DNA from: JABJAG01 sp965222215
GTDB lineage: Bacteria; Pseudomonadota; Alphaproteobacteria; UBA6615
Assembly: GCA_965222215.1 (NCBI GenBank)
Contig: OZ244931.1
Coordinates: forward strand, 1,736,001 to 1,800,000
Direction: 5' to 3'
DNA: 64,000 nucleotides
Of the stretch, positions 17,269 to 26,007 are shown piece by piece (position 1 is the stretch's first letter; every line of letters begins with the position of its first letter). The notes beneath the pieces were generated by a model that was not told the DNA's origin, did not search any database, and saw only the letters and a program-made list of their open reading frames with translations. A program made the translations under genes and the position numbers.

Positions 17269-17275
17269 GACCGGA

Positions 17276-17599
17276 TTATTGCACCGTCGATTTCTTGGTC
17301 GGCACGATGCGCTGGACCTGGATCTTTTCCCGGTCGATCAGCTTGCCGACATGCGGCGCGATGTCGTTCTTCCACTCGTCGCTCTCGTAAACAGCCTTGT
17401 AGAGCCGCTCGCGCTCCTTCTCGGTGTTGAACCGGCGCATCCAGATGTACACCGAGCTGTCGGTCTCGTGCTTGAACGAGCCGCAGATCACCATGCCCTT
17501 CGAGACCTGGAAGGGGATGACGGTGCCCTCCATGAACTTGAGCCACTCGTCCATCTTGCCGCGGCGGATGTGGTACTGCCGCAATTCGTAAAACGCCAT
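17276..17599 (-). CDS. NIPSNAP family protein
   Basis: A 107-residue ferredoxin-like dimeric alpha/beta-barrel protein. It begins MAFYELRQYHIRRGKMDEWL, the hallmark N-terminus of NIPSNAP proteins, followed by IPFQVSKGMVICGSF and VYIWMRRFNTEKERERLYKAVY. Bacterial members accompany oxygenases and catabolic operons but have no fixed reaction. Here it follows the 2OG-Fe(II) oxygenase gene after 26 bp on the same strand, which suggests a shared transcript. Confidence 0.85.
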   Translation of the reverse strand: MAFYELRQYHIRRGKMDEWLKFMEGTVIPFQVSKGMVICGSFKHETDSSVYIWMRRFNTEKERERLYKAVYESDEWKNDIAPHVGKLIDREKIQVQRIVPTKKSTVQ

Positions 17600-17625
17600 T
17601 TTGTGTTCCCCTGGTGAGTTCTTGG

Positions 17626-18702
17626 TCAGTCGTCGTTCTCGTCGACGCTCACGTCGTTTTCGCCGGAAGCCTTCAGCTTTCCGTAGTGGGTATAGGACCG
17701 CTTCATGTACCAGTCGAAATATTCCCAGTAGGACATGGGCTCTTCTTTCGGCGGGTTATCCGGCCCGACGCAGGTCGGGATGAAGTCCCCCGGTGTGTCG
17801 AAGCCCGGATTGACGAAGCAGGCGAACGAATAGCGATCGTTCTCGACCGGCGGCACGACCCGGTGCGGCGTCGCGCGGTAGCGCCAGTTGGTCCAGCGCT
17901 CCAGGAAGTAGCCCATGTTCACCATGATGCCGCCCTCGGGCAGTTCCGGGAAAAACCAGGTGTCGTCGGTATCGAGGATCTGGATGCCTTCCTCGTTGGC
18001 GGGCGGCAGGAAGGTGTTGAACCCGGTATCGCAATGGGCGTTCGAGCCGAGTTCCCCGTCCTCGAGGTCGTTCTTCGGCGGGTACTTCGCGACGCGGAAG
18101 TAGGTGTAGCTCTCGCGGAAATACGGTTCGAAGAAATCGGCCGGCATGTCGAGCGAGCGCGCCCAGACCGGCAGCAGCGATTTCCCGAGCTCGGTGATGC
18201 GCGCCATGTAGTTCTGCGCCGTCGCCTTGAAGCCGGGCACGATGTCCTCATCCAGCCACGGCGTCGGCCCGTAGAAGCGCTTGCCTTCCAGAACACCCGG
18301 ATGGTCCTCTGGAAAGTCGGTGGCGAGCACCAGGCATTCGACGGTGTTGAGTTTCTTCGAGTTGTGGAACTTCGAATGGGTGGTCAGCCCCCCGCGCGCC
18401 GGGACGTAGCCCTTCTGGTCATGCGTGACCCGCACAGAGAGCTTCGTTTCCAACGGCAGGTCGTGGAACTGCTTCGCGGCGTCATGCATGCCCTGGATGA
18501 GTTCCGGTTCCAGCCCGTGGTTCACGATGCAGAGAAAACCGGTGCCTTCCCAGACATCGCGCCATTGTCCCGCGATTTCCTCGACGGCGGCCATATCTCC
18601 CTGCCGGGCCTTGCCGACATCGACGACGGGCAGGGCGCGGTGGGGCGCCGCACGCACGGCGCGGGCGAATTCGGATTCAGACGTGTCGTGAGCCAGTGAC
18701 AT
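17626..18702 (-). CDS. 2-oxoglutarate/Fe(II) oxygenase, isopenicillin N synthase family
   Basis: A 358-residue non-haem iron oxygenase. The N-terminal DIOX_N region starts at about 24 (LPVVDVGKARQGD), with FLCIVNHGLEPELI at 57-70. The catalytic facial triad is visible as H223 and D225 (NAHCDTGFNTF) and H280 (RATPHRVV). R290-x-S292 (DRYSFACF) provides the 2-oxoglutarate-binding arginine and serine. Members hydroxylate, desaturate or cyclise small molecules; the substrate is not predictable. Its neighbours are a downstream NIPSNAP gene and an upstream small membrane protein (31-bp gap). Confidence 0.88.
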   Translation of the reverse strand: MSLAHDTSESEFARAVRAAPHRALPVVDVGKARQGDMAAVEEIAGQWRDVWEGTGFLCIVNHGLEPELIQGMHDAAKQFHDLPLETKLSVRVTHDQKGYVPARGGLTTHSKFHNSKKLNTVECLVLATDFPEDHPGVLEGKRFYGPTPWLDEDIVPGFKATAQNYMARITELGKSLLPVWARSLDMPADFFEPYFRESYTYFRVAKYPPKNDLEDGELGSNAHCDTGFNTFLPPANEEGIQILDTDDTWFFPELPEGGIMVNMGYFLERWTNWRYRATPHRVVPPVENDRYSFACFVNPGFDTPGDFIPTCVGPDNPPKEEPMSYWEYFDWYMKRSYTHYGKLKASGENDVSVDENDD

Positions 18703-18733
18703 CAGGACCTCCAGTTTCGAAGACTATAGCAGG

Positions 18734-19117
18734 TCAGCCGGATACCGTCGGCGCGATGACAAGATACACGAAGCTCGTCACCAGCCCGATCAGGTAGAAC
18801 GGCGCTAGCGCGCCGACAATGGTCGGGATCATGACCCGCAAGACCTGGTTTTTCGGTCGGGTCGGGTCCGTTTTCCGGAACGCGCACCGCAGCACCGGGT
18901 AGGTCATGAAGACCAGGAAGATCAGGCCGATGTTGGTAAGCAGGCCACGGAAGAATGCGGCGACGGGCGGCGGGTTGTCGGGCCAGATCAGGAAAATGAT
19001 CCCGCCGGCGCCGAAGATCCAGAAACCGGCGGCGTAGGTGAGCAGCGCGACCCGGAACCCGCGGTCGCCGAGATAGACTTCCAGGAGAAAACGCCAGAAA
19101 TCAGCAAGCGCGCGCAT
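18734..19117 (-). CDS. Hypothetical membrane protein, 127 aa
   Basis: Three hydrophobic segments are visible (about 21-45, 60-78 and 95-121), joined by short basic loops such as CAFRKTDPTRPKNQVLR. The N-terminus MRALADFWRFLLEVYLGDRGFR is amphipathic. I see no family motif. It lies 31 bp upstream of the 2OG oxygenase gene on the same strand and may be its first operon partner. The reading frame and codon usage match the neighbours. Confidence 0.6.
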   Translation of the reverse strand: MRALADFWRFLLEVYLGDRGFRVALLTYAAGFWIFGAGGIIFLIWPDNPPPVAAFFRGLLTNIGLIFLVFMTYPVLRCAFRKTDPTRPKNQVLRVMIPTIVGALAPFYLIGLVTSFVYLVIAPTVSG

Positions 19118-19174
19118 GTGTCAGGCCACGCCTGGAGAGGGAGAGAAGGTACACGACGCGCGGGTGAGAACACC

Positions 19175-19263
19175 GTCATTGCGTGCCCAGAGGGCGAAGC
19201 AATTCAGAGCGGACATGTCCCGGCACTGGGTTGCTTCGTCGCCTTCGGCTCCTCGCAAAGACG
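19175..19263. repeat. GTCATTGCG-type palindromic repeat, copy 2 (diverged)
   Basis: GTCATTGCG on the left and CTCCTCGCAAAGACG on the right, with inner GGGCGAAGCAATTCAG and TGGGTTGCTTCGTCGCC. It is the same family as 17192-17268 but longer in the middle and more diverged. It fills most of the 184-bp gap between xthA and the small membrane gene. Confidence 0.75.
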
Positions 19264-19301
19264 TGGAAAATCGGGGGTCGGGTCTCATGGTCTGCCGCCG
19301 T

Positions 19302-20084
19302 TCAATCCAGCTCGCACCAGACCGGTGTGTGGTCCGACGCCTTTTTCTTGCCGCGCGGGTCGCTGTCGATCTCGCAGGCGGTCAGGCGGTCCGTGGCCTG
19401 CGGCGACAGCAACAGGTGGTCGATCCGGATGCCGTTGTCTTTCTGCCAGGCGCCGCCCTGATAATCCCAGAACGAGTAGACATGGCTCTCGGTGTGCAGG
19501 CTGCGCCACGCCTCGGTGTAGCCGAGATTGAGGATGGTGCGGAATTTTGCTCGGGTCTCAGGCAGGAACAACGCGTCGTCGGCCCATCCGGCCGGGTCGT
19601 GCACGTCCTCGTCGGCCGGGATCACGTTGTAGTCGCCGCCCAGCACGACAGGTTCTTCGGTTTTCAACAGGTGCGCGGCGTGGTCGGCCAGATGGCCCAT
19701 CCATCCCAGCTTGTAGTCGTATTTCTCGCCGGGGGCCGGGTTGCCGTTGGGCAGGTAGATCGACGCGACCCGCACGCCGCCATCACCGCCGGGATCGACC
19801 CATGCCTCGATATAGCGGGCCTGGTCGTCACCGTCGTTGCCGGGCAGGCCGCGCACCACGTCGTCGAGCGGGTATTTCGAAAGGATCGCGACGCCGTTGT
19901 AGCTCTTCTGCCCGTGAACGGCGCAGTTGTAGCCGCGCTCCTCTATTTCCATCGCCGGAAAGCCGTCGTCGACGGTCTTGATCTCCTGCAACAGGACGAC
20001 ATCCGGCTGCGCGTCGTCGAGCCATTCGAGGACGTTGGGCAGGCGTGCCTTGATCGAGTTCACGTTCCAGGTGGCGATTTTCAT
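19302..20084 (-). CDS. xthA: Exodeoxyribonuclease III
   Basis: A 260-residue Mg2+-dependent AP endonuclease / 3'-5' exonuclease of the EEP superfamily, acting in base-excision repair. Motifs in order are MKIATWNVNSIKAR at the N-terminus, LQEIKT with the metal-binding E34, ASIYLPNGNP near 110-119, GGDYNVIPAD with the catalytic Asp/Asn pair, and KKASDHTPVWCEL at the end with the catalytic Asp-His. Length is standard. It is monocistronic on the minus strand. Confidence 0.95.
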   Translation of the reverse strand: MKIATWNVNSIKARLPNVLEWLDDAQPDVVLLQEIKTVDDGFPAMEIEERGYNCAVHGQKSYNGVAILSKYPLDDVVRGLPGNDGDDQARYIEAWVDPGGDGGVRVASIYLPNGNPAPGEKYDYKLGWMGHLADHAAHLLKTEEPVVLGGDYNVIPADEDVHDPAGWADDALFLPETRAKFRTILNLGYTEAWRSLHTESHVYSFWDYQGGAWQKDNGIRIDHLLLSPQATDRLTACEIDSDPRGKKKASDHTPVWCELD

Positions 20085-20180
20085 GGGGGCTCTTATGCCT
20101 GAAAAAACAGCCGGGGTGAACGTTGGACAAACTGAATCCGGGGCTTGCCACCATCATGTTCGCAAGGCCACGATACGGCG

Positions 20181-20570
20181 ATGTCCGCCAGACCTGTCAT
20201 CGAAGACGCTGTTGCGATCGTGCCGGTTCGCAATATCCCGGCCACCGTGGATTTCTATGCTGACGTTCTGGGCTTCGAGCGGCGTTTCATGGCCGACGAC
20301 AACAGTTTTGCGATCGTCGTGCACGGAGAGGCGGCCATTCACTTCGTCGCCACGGACAGTGACGAAGCCCTTCACGCGACTGCGAACAATATCTCGATTT
20401 ACCTGTGGGTGCGGGAGATCGACGCGCTATACGAGAGCCTTCATCCGGCACTGGAGAAGCTGCCCGACGGGCGCGTGCGCGCGCCGTTCGACCAGCCTTA
20501 CGGCATGCGTGAATTCCACGTGAAGGACCCGGACGGGTGCCTGCTTCTATTCGGGGAAGATTCGGGCTAG
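20181..20570 (+). CDS. VOC / glyoxalase-bleomycin resistance family protein
   Basis: A 129-residue single VOC protein that would act as a dimer. The first beta-alpha unit AIVPVRNIPATVDFYADVLGFE (about 12-33) and the terminal HVKDPDGCLLLFGE (about 113-126) are typical. The C-terminal Glu of the metal site is present, but the first-strand His is replaced by a hydrophobic residue. The protein may therefore bind a ligand without being a metalloenzyme. Start ATG 20181 is preferred over an upstream in-frame TTG. It converges on erpA with overlapping CTAG stops. Confidence 0.75.
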   Translation: MSARPVIEDAVAIVPVRNIPATVDFYADVLGFERRFMADDNSFAIVVHGEAAIHFVATDSDEALHATANNISIYLWVREIDALYESLHPALEKLPDGRVRAPFDQPYGMREFHVKDPDGCLLLFGEDSG

Positions 20571-20950
20571 TAGACCGAGAAGGACGACCCGCAGCCACAG
20601 GATGACGTGGCGTTCGGGTTTTCCAGTGTGAAGTGGCTGCCGCCGAGGGATTCGACGTAATTCAGCACGCTGCCGTTGATGAACTCCAGCGACGCCTCGT
20701 CGACCACGACCTTCACGCCGTCTGTCTCGAAGGTCCGGTCGTCCTCATTCGCCTTGTCGTCGAAATCGAAGGCGTAGGTGAAGCCCGAGCAGCCGCCGCC
20801 GTTCACGGTAATGCGCAGCATCTGGCTGCTGTCGCCCTCTGCGGCAATCAGGCCGGACAGTTTCTCGACCGCGCTTTCGCTCAGGCCGACGCCAGTATGC
20901 GCGGCGGATTGCGAACCGGAGTCGCCGGAGATGGTCGTTGCGTCACTCAT
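20567..20950 (-). CDS. erpA: Iron-sulfur cluster insertion protein ErpA
   Basis: A 127-residue A-type Fe-S carrier that delivers clusters to apo-proteins. The three conserved cysteines are C54 (GGGCSGF), C118 and C120 (SSCGCGSSFSVY). A 20-residue Ser/Thr-rich N-terminal extension precedes the conserved LSESAVEKLSGLI. It is divergent from dgt across about 100 bp, an arrangement conserved in alphaproteobacteria; that context favours ErpA over IscA or SufA. Confidence 0.9.
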   Translation of the reverse strand: MSDATTISGDSGSQSAAHTGVGLSESAVEKLSGLIAAEGDSSQMLRITVNGGGCSGFTYAFDFDDKANEDDRTFETDGVKVVVDEASLEFINGSVLNYVESLGGSHFTLENPNATSSCGCGSSFSVY

Positions 20951-21049
20951 CGATGCCTCGATCCTTCAATACCCTCAGGTATTTAGTCATAGCCGGGCAA
21001 TTGTCAAATTTACGTTGCATTCGGGCGGCGTGCACGTACTTTGCGCCCA

Positions 21050-22273
21050 ATGTCCGCATCCCCCGCAGAACTCAAGCTCACCCCGGCCGGGCCGGAGTAC
21101 GGTCCGGTGCTGGCGTCCTATGCCTGCGACCCGCTGGCGACGCGCGGGCGCTTTCACGAAGAGCCGGAAAGCGGCTACCGGAGCTGTTACCAGCGTGATC
21201 GCGACCGGATCATTCATTCCAGCGCCTTCCGGCGCCTGAAACACAAGACCCAGGTCTTCGTGTATCACGAGGGTGACTACTACCGCACGCGGCTCACCCA
21301 TTCTCTGGAAGTGGCGCAGATCGCCCGCACGGTAGCTCGCGCATTGGGATTGAACGAAGACCTTGCCGAGGCCCTGGCGCTCGCCCACGATTTCGGTCAC
21401 ACGCCCTTCGGTCACGCCGGGGAGGACGCGCTGGATGCGGCGATGGCGCCGTTCGGCGGGTTCGACCACAATGCCCAGACCCTGCGCATCCTGACCAAGC
21501 TCGAGGAGCGCTATCCCACCTTCGATGGCCTGAATTTAACGTGGGAGACCCTTGAGGGCGTGGTGAAGCATAACGGCCCGCTCACCGGGCACCATGCGAT
21601 CTCGGACCGCGCGCTTCCCGCCGCCATAGCGGAATACGCGGCCGATCACGATCTTGAACTCGACACCTATGCGTCGGCGGAAGCCCAGGTGGCCGCGCTG
21701 TCGGACGATATCGCCTACAACAGTCACGATATCGACGACGGCCTGCGTGCGGGGCTGTTCGATCTGGAAGACCTCAAGGCCTTGCCGCTGGTGGGGCCCG
21801 CTTTCGAGCGGGTCGAGAAGGAATATGGCGTCCTCGACAGGCCACGATTTATTCATGCGGGGATCAGCCAGATCATCGGGGCGATGGTGGCCGATGTGCT
21901 CGCCGAGACCCGGCGGCGACTCGCCGAAGCCGATGTCGGTTCCCCCGAAGCGGTTCGCGCGCTCGATCACGCGGTGGTCGGGTTCTCCGAACAGGTCGGG
22001 GAGGCGGACCGCGCCGTGAAGGGGTTTCTGTACGAGAATATGTACCGACATCACCGCGTGAACCGGATGACGTCCAAGGCGCGCCGCGTGGTGTCGGAAA
22101 TGTTCGATTTGCTGTTCCACGAGCCCGAGTTGCTGCCGACGGCGTGGCGGGCGCGGGCGCAGGAAAAAGATGAACACGGGCGTGCAAGGGTCATCGCTGA
22201 CTATATCGCCGGCATGACCGATCGCTACGCCCTTGAGTTGCACCGGAAGCTGTTTGACCCGGAAGTTCTTTGA
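21050..22273 (+). CDS. dgt: dGTPase-like deoxynucleoside triphosphate triphosphohydrolase
   Basis: A 407-residue HD-domain enzyme that releases triphosphate from dNTPs. Conserved elements are DRDRIIHSSAFRRLKHKTQVF (about 51-71), RLTHSLEVAQIAR with the first metal His, and LALAHDFGHTPFGHAGE with the HD pair. LSDDIAYNSHDIDDGLRAG supplies the last metal Asp. This is the shorter type-2 dGTPase found in alphaproteobacteria. The ATG at 21050 is preferred over TTG 21041. The stop overlaps the argS start (TGATG), so translation is coupled. Confidence 0.92.
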   Translation: MSASPAELKLTPAGPEYGPVLASYACDPLATRGRFHEEPESGYRSCYQRDRDRIIHSSAFRRLKHKTQVFVYHEGDYYRTRLTHSLEVAQIARTVARALGLNEDLAEALALAHDFGHTPFGHAGEDALDAAMAPFGGFDHNAQTLRILTKLEERYPTFDGLNLTWETLEGVVKHNGPLTGHHAISDRALPAAIAEYAADHDLELDTYASAEAQVAALSDDIAYNSHDIDDGLRAGLFDLEDLKALPLVGPAFERVEKEYGVLDRPRFIHAGISQIIGAMVADVLAETRRRLAEADVGSPEAVRALDHAVVGFSEQVGEADRAVKGFLYENMYRHHRVNRMTSKARRVVSEMFDLLFHEPELLPTAWRARAQEKDEHGRARVIADYIAGMTDRYALELHRKLFDPEVL

Positions 22274-24030
22274 TGAATGTTTTCAGTGCCTTCAAGGCAA
22301 ATATTGAAAGAGAAATCGAAATTCTGAGCGCTGACGGCGATCTTCCGGAGGGCCTGGACTCGTCACGCCTTTCGGTCGAGTTGCCGCGAGACCCGGAACA
22401 TGGCGATCTTTCGACGAATGCCGCGATGGTTCTCGCAAAGCCCGCCGGAATGAAACCGCGCGACCTGGCCGAAAAGATTGCAGTGCGGCTGGAAGCCTAT
22501 GATTCCGTTAAAAACGTGGATGTCGCGGGACCGGGCTTTATCAATCTGCGCCTTTCGGACGCCTTCTGGCGCCAGCGGCTCGTCGAGGTTCTGGAAGCGG
22601 GGACTGATTACGGGACCGGCGAAGTCGGCCAGAACCGCGCCGTCAACGTCGAGTATGTCTCCGCGAACCCCACGGGGCCCCTCCATGTGGGGCACGCGCG
22701 CGGTGCTGTTGTGGGGGACGTGCTGGCTTCGCTGCTGGACAAGGCGGGGTTCGCCGTCACCCGGGAGTACTACATCAACGATGCCGGCGCGCAGGTCGAT
22801 GTGCTCGCGCGCTCGGCCCATCTGCGCTACCGCGAGGCGCTGGGCGAGGATATCGGCGACATACCCGAAGGCCTGTATCCCGGCGACTACCTGAAGCCGG
22901 TGGGCGAGGCGCTTGCCACACGAGACGGCGAGAAATGGCGCGATGCCGACGAGGCCGAATGGCTGCCTGTCGTCCGCGAATTCTCGGTTGCCGCGATGCT
23001 GGACCTGATCCGCGACGATCTTGCGGCGCTGGGGATCAGCCACGACGTGTTCTCGTCGGAACGCGAACTGGTGGAGGCGGGCGCGGTCGACACGGTCGTC
23101 GAAACTCTGGAGAGCGACGAACTGATCTATGTCGGCACGCTGGAGCCGCCCAAGGGCAAACTGCCCGACGATTGGGAGGAACGCCCGCAGACTCTGTTCA
23201 AGGCGTCGGCGTTCGGCGACGACACCGACCGCCCGCTGAAGAAATCCGACGGTTCATGGACATATTTCGCCAGCGATCTCGCGTATCACCAGGACAAGTA
23301 CCGGCGTGGATTTCCGCTGATGATCGACGTCTGGGGCGCGGATCATGGCGGCTACGTGAAGCGCGTTGGCGCAGGCATCAAGGCGTTGACCGGCGACGAG
23401 GGCGAACTCGACGTCAAACTGTGCCAGATGGTACGGCTGCTGGAGGACGGCGAGCCCGCCAAGATGTCCAAACGGTCGGGGACGTTCGTTACCCTGCGCG
23501 ACCTCGTTGACGCGGTCGGCAAGGACGTGGTGCGGTTCATCATGCTGACCCGCAAGAACGATGCGCCGCTCGACTTCGACCTCGTGAAAGTGCGCGAGCA
23601 GAGCCGCGACAACCCGGTTTTCTATGTGCAGTACGCCCACGCCCGCTGTCATTCGGTCGCGCGAATGGCGGCTGAAGCCTTTCCCGGTACGGATTTCGCC
23701 ACGCAGGCGCTTATGCAAGCCGAACTGGATCGTTTGACCGACTCGGATGAGCTTGCGTTGATCAGGTCGCTTGCCGCCTGGCCCCGCACCGTCGAAGGGG
23801 CTGCGGAGGCGCACGAGCCACACAGGCTGGCGTTCTACCTCTACGACCTTGCCGCAGCGTTTCATTCGTTGTGGAGCAAGGCGAGGGAAGAACCGGGCCT
23901 CCGGTTCGTCGTATCCGGCGATGCGGAGTTGACGCGGGCACGCATGGCCCTGGTTCGGGCGGTGCAACTGGTGATTGCCTCCGGGCTCGACGTTATGGGC
24001 GTGACCCCGGTCGAAGAGTTGCGGGAATGA
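22273..24030 (+). CDS. argS: Arginyl-tRNA synthetase
   Basis: A 585-residue class I synthetase. The N-terminal Add-1 domain (about 1-110) recognises the tRNA-Arg D-loop. The HIGH motif appears as HVGH at 138-141 (GPLHVGHARGAVVGD). A full KMSK is present at 397-400 (AKMSKRSGTFVTLRD); many ArgS proteins have lost this lysine motif. The C-terminal DALR anticodon-binding domain follows. It starts inside the dgt stop codon and is followed after 9 bp by the SPOR-domain gene. Confidence 0.96.
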   Translation: MNVFSAFKANIEREIEILSADGDLPEGLDSSRLSVELPRDPEHGDLSTNAAMVLAKPAGMKPRDLAEKIAVRLEAYDSVKNVDVAGPGFINLRLSDAFWRQRLVEVLEAGTDYGTGEVGQNRAVNVEYVSANPTGPLHVGHARGAVVGDVLASLLDKAGFAVTREYYINDAGAQVDVLARSAHLRYREALGEDIGDIPEGLYPGDYLKPVGEALATRDGEKWRDADEAEWLPVVREFSVAAMLDLIRDDLAALGISHDVFSSERELVEAGAVDTVVETLESDELIYVGTLEPPKGKLPDDWEERPQTLFKASAFGDDTDRPLKKSDGSWTYFASDLAYHQDKYRRGFPLMIDVWGADHGGYVKRVGAGIKALTGDEGELDVKLCQMVRLLEDGEPAKMSKRSGTFVTLRDLVDAVGKDVVRFIMLTRKNDAPLDFDLVKVREQSRDNPVFYVQYAHARCHSVARMAAEAFPGTDFATQALMQAELDRLTDSDELALIRSLAAWPRTVEGAAEAHEPHRLAFYLYDLAAAFHSLWSKAREEPGLRFVVSGDAELTRARMALVRAVQLVIASGLDVMGVTPVEELRE

Positions 24031-24039
24031 GGCGCGAAC

Positions 24040-24948
24040 ATGAGCAATCAGGAGATTATCGGGCCGGACGACCCGTTCGATGATCAACCCTTCGAGGAAC
24101 CGCCTGCCGGCATGAGCGGACGCGCGAAGCTATTCGCGGGCACCGCGATAGCTGTCGGGGTTGTCGCGCTTGTGGCTGTCGGCTGGTTTGCCTTTCAGGA
24201 GGGCCAGCGTTCGGGCGCGGAAGGTGCGGCGCCGGTCGTGCGCGCCGACGACGAACCGTTCAAGCGGAAGCCCGAAAACCCGGGCGGTCTCGAGGTCCCG
24301 CATCAGGACAAGCTTGTCTTTAACCGGCTCGCACCGGGGCAGGTCCAGGAACCAGTCGAACGGCTTCTGCCGCCACCCGAGGAACCCGCTGCGCGGCCGG
24401 AGCCACCCGCACCGACGGAGCCGGCAGCACCCGCACCGGAAACAACGGCCAGCGAGACGGCCGCCGCACCGGAACCGGAAATGCCCGCGCCTGACGCCGC
24501 CCCGGTCGCACCGGTCGAAGCAGCACCTCCGCCGCCACCTCCGCCGACGCCGCCAACCGAGCAGGTGGCCGCCGCCCCGCCACCACCGCCGGCACCACCG
24601 GCATCTGAGCCGACAGAGACCGCTGTTCCGGAAACACCCGCGGTGCCGCCGGCGGCAAAGCCGGAACCGGCACCTGCCGCCGCACCGCAGCCTGTCCCGG
24701 GCGGAAAGTGGAAAGTCCAGATGGCAGCCGTATCGAGCCGCGCGGCGGCCGATACCGAGTGGAAGCGGTTGCAGACGAAACACAATGATCTCCTGGGGCC
24801 GCTAAGTCTGAATGTTCAGACAGTGACCCTCCAGAAGGGCACATTTCACAGAATCCAGGCTGGTCCGCTGGCGGACCGTGCGGCGGCGACCGGTCTTTGC
24901 GGGCAGCTGAAGTCCCGTAACCAGGCGTGTCTGGTCGTCGCGCCCTGA
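24040..24948 (+). CDS. SPOR-domain membrane protein
   Basis: A 302-residue bitopic protein. The acidic cytoplasmic tail (1-25) is followed by a transmembrane helix at about 31-52 (LFAGTAIAVGVVALVAVGWF) and a long periplasmic Pro/Ala/Glu-rich linker (about 105-220). A C-terminal SPOR domain from about 223 (GKWKVQMAAVSSRAAADTEW) runs to the end with FHRIQAGPLADRAAATGLCG. SPOR domains bind denuded septal glycan, so the protein is probably recruited to the division site. Its position between argS and nagZ is conserved in alphaproteobacteria. Confidence 0.88.
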   Translation: MSNQEIIGPDDPFDDQPFEEPPAGMSGRAKLFAGTAIAVGVVALVAVGWFAFQEGQRSGAEGAAPVVRADDEPFKRKPENPGGLEVPHQDKLVFNRLAPGQVQEPVERLLPPPEEPAARPEPPAPTEPAAPAPETTASETAAAPEPEMPAPDAAPVAPVEAAPPPPPPPTPPTEQVAAAPPPPPAPPASEPTETAVPETPAVPPAAKPEPAPAAAPQPVPGGKWKVQMAAVSSRAAADTEWKRLQTKHNDLLGPLSLNVQTVTLQKGTFHRIQAGPLADRAAATGLCGQLKSRNQACLVVAP

Positions 24949-24981
24949 TATGATTCCTCGGTCGGTTTCGGTATTCGCGCG

Positions 24982-26007
24982 ATGAGCGCACCGCGCGCTG
25001 TCGTCTTTGGTATTTCTGGCACGGACCTAACCGCTGACGAACGGACGTTTTTGCGCGCGGCCGATCCGCTGGGTTTTATTCTGTTTGCGCGCAATTGCGA
25101 CAATCCCGAACAGGTTCGCGCCCTGACGAATGCGCTGCGCGATGCGGTGGGCAGAGATGACGCGCCCGTCCTGATAGATCAGGAGGGTGGAACGGTGATG
25201 CGTCTGCGGCCGCCACACTGGTACCCGGCGCCGGAAGCCGAACGCCTGGGGACCCTCTATTTGCGTCAGCCGGATCGTGCACGAGCCGCCGCACGAGCTG
25301 TGGGGGCTCTGTTTGGCGCGGAACTTCGCGATGTCGGGGTCGACGTGGACTGCGCGCCCGTCGCGGATCTCGGGTTACCCGAGACGACCGGGGCCATAGG
25401 GTCACGCGCATATTCGGACAAGCCGGACGTGATCGCCGACCTGGCGAAATGCATGGCGTCAGGCTTGACGGATGAGGGTTGTTTGCCGGTTCTCAAGCAC
25501 TTGCCGGGGCACGGCCGGGCCCACGTCGACAGTCACCGCGCACTGCCCAGGGTCGATGCGCCGCTGGACGTGCTTCGCGCGAGCGATTTTGCGGCGTTCC
25601 GGCGCCTGAACGAGTTGCCTTTGGGAATGGTAGCCCATGTCGTATTCGAGGCCGTCGATCCGGATCGTGCATCGAGTGTGTCGCCGACGGTTGTCTCTGA
25701 CCTGGTCCGCGGAGAAATTGGCTTTCACGGCTTTCTCTTCAGCGACGATATCGTGATGTCGGCGTTGACCGGCAGTCACGGCGAACGGGCGGAAGCCGTT
25801 TTGGCTGCGGGATGCGACGCCGCGCTCCACTGCACCGGCGATATGGCGGATATGGAACAGGTGGCGTCCGTCGTGCCGGAGCTCTCACAAGGGGCTCAGA
25901 ACCGCTGGACGAAGGCCGTGGAAGCGCGCAAGACCGCACTGGGGCGCGAGGCGATGGCATATGCCGACGATCTGGAGCGCCTGCTCGGCGGCGAGGCGAC
26001 CCGATGA
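24982..26007 (+). CDS. nagZ: Beta-N-acetylhexosaminidase NagZ
   Basis: A 341-residue family 3 glycoside hydrolase that removes N-acetylglucosamine from anhydro-muropeptides during cell-wall recycling. Signatures are DPLGFILFARNCDNPEQ near the N-terminus, LIDQEGGTVMRL, KHLPGHGRAHVDSH (172-185, with the mobile-loop His) and FSDDIVMSAL (about 253-262, containing the nucleophile Asp). It is cytoplasmic, with no signal peptide. The stop overlaps the next gene's ATG by 4 bp. Confidence 0.93.
   Translation: MSAPRAVVFGISGTDLTADERTFLRAADPLGFILFARNCDNPEQVRALTNALRDAVGRDDAPVLIDQEGGTVMRLRPPHWYPAPEAERLGTLYLRQPDRARAAARAVGALFGAELRDVGVDVDCAPVADLGLPETTGAIGSRAYSDKPDVIADLAKCMASGLTDEGCLPVLKHLPGHGRAHVDSHRALPRVDAPLDVLRASDFAAFRRLNELPLGMVAHVVFEAVDPDRASSVSPTVVSDLVRGEIGFHGFLFSDDIVMSALTGSHGERAEAVLAAGCDAALHCTGDMADMEQVASVVPELSQGAQNRWTKAVEARKTALGREAMAYADDLERLLGGEATR

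Larger units (their letters stand above)
16952..17275. other. Non-coding interval filled with intergenic repeats
   Basis: A 324-bp interval between the convergent TPM-domain and NIPSNAP genes. It holds the 92-bp repeat at 17016-17107, a degraded GTCAT..ATGAC piece at about 17143-17170, and the 77-bp GTCATTGCGAGG-type repeat at 17192-17268. I see no open reading frame with a ribosome site. The palindromes may act as a bidirectional transcription end for the two genes. Confidence 0.75.
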
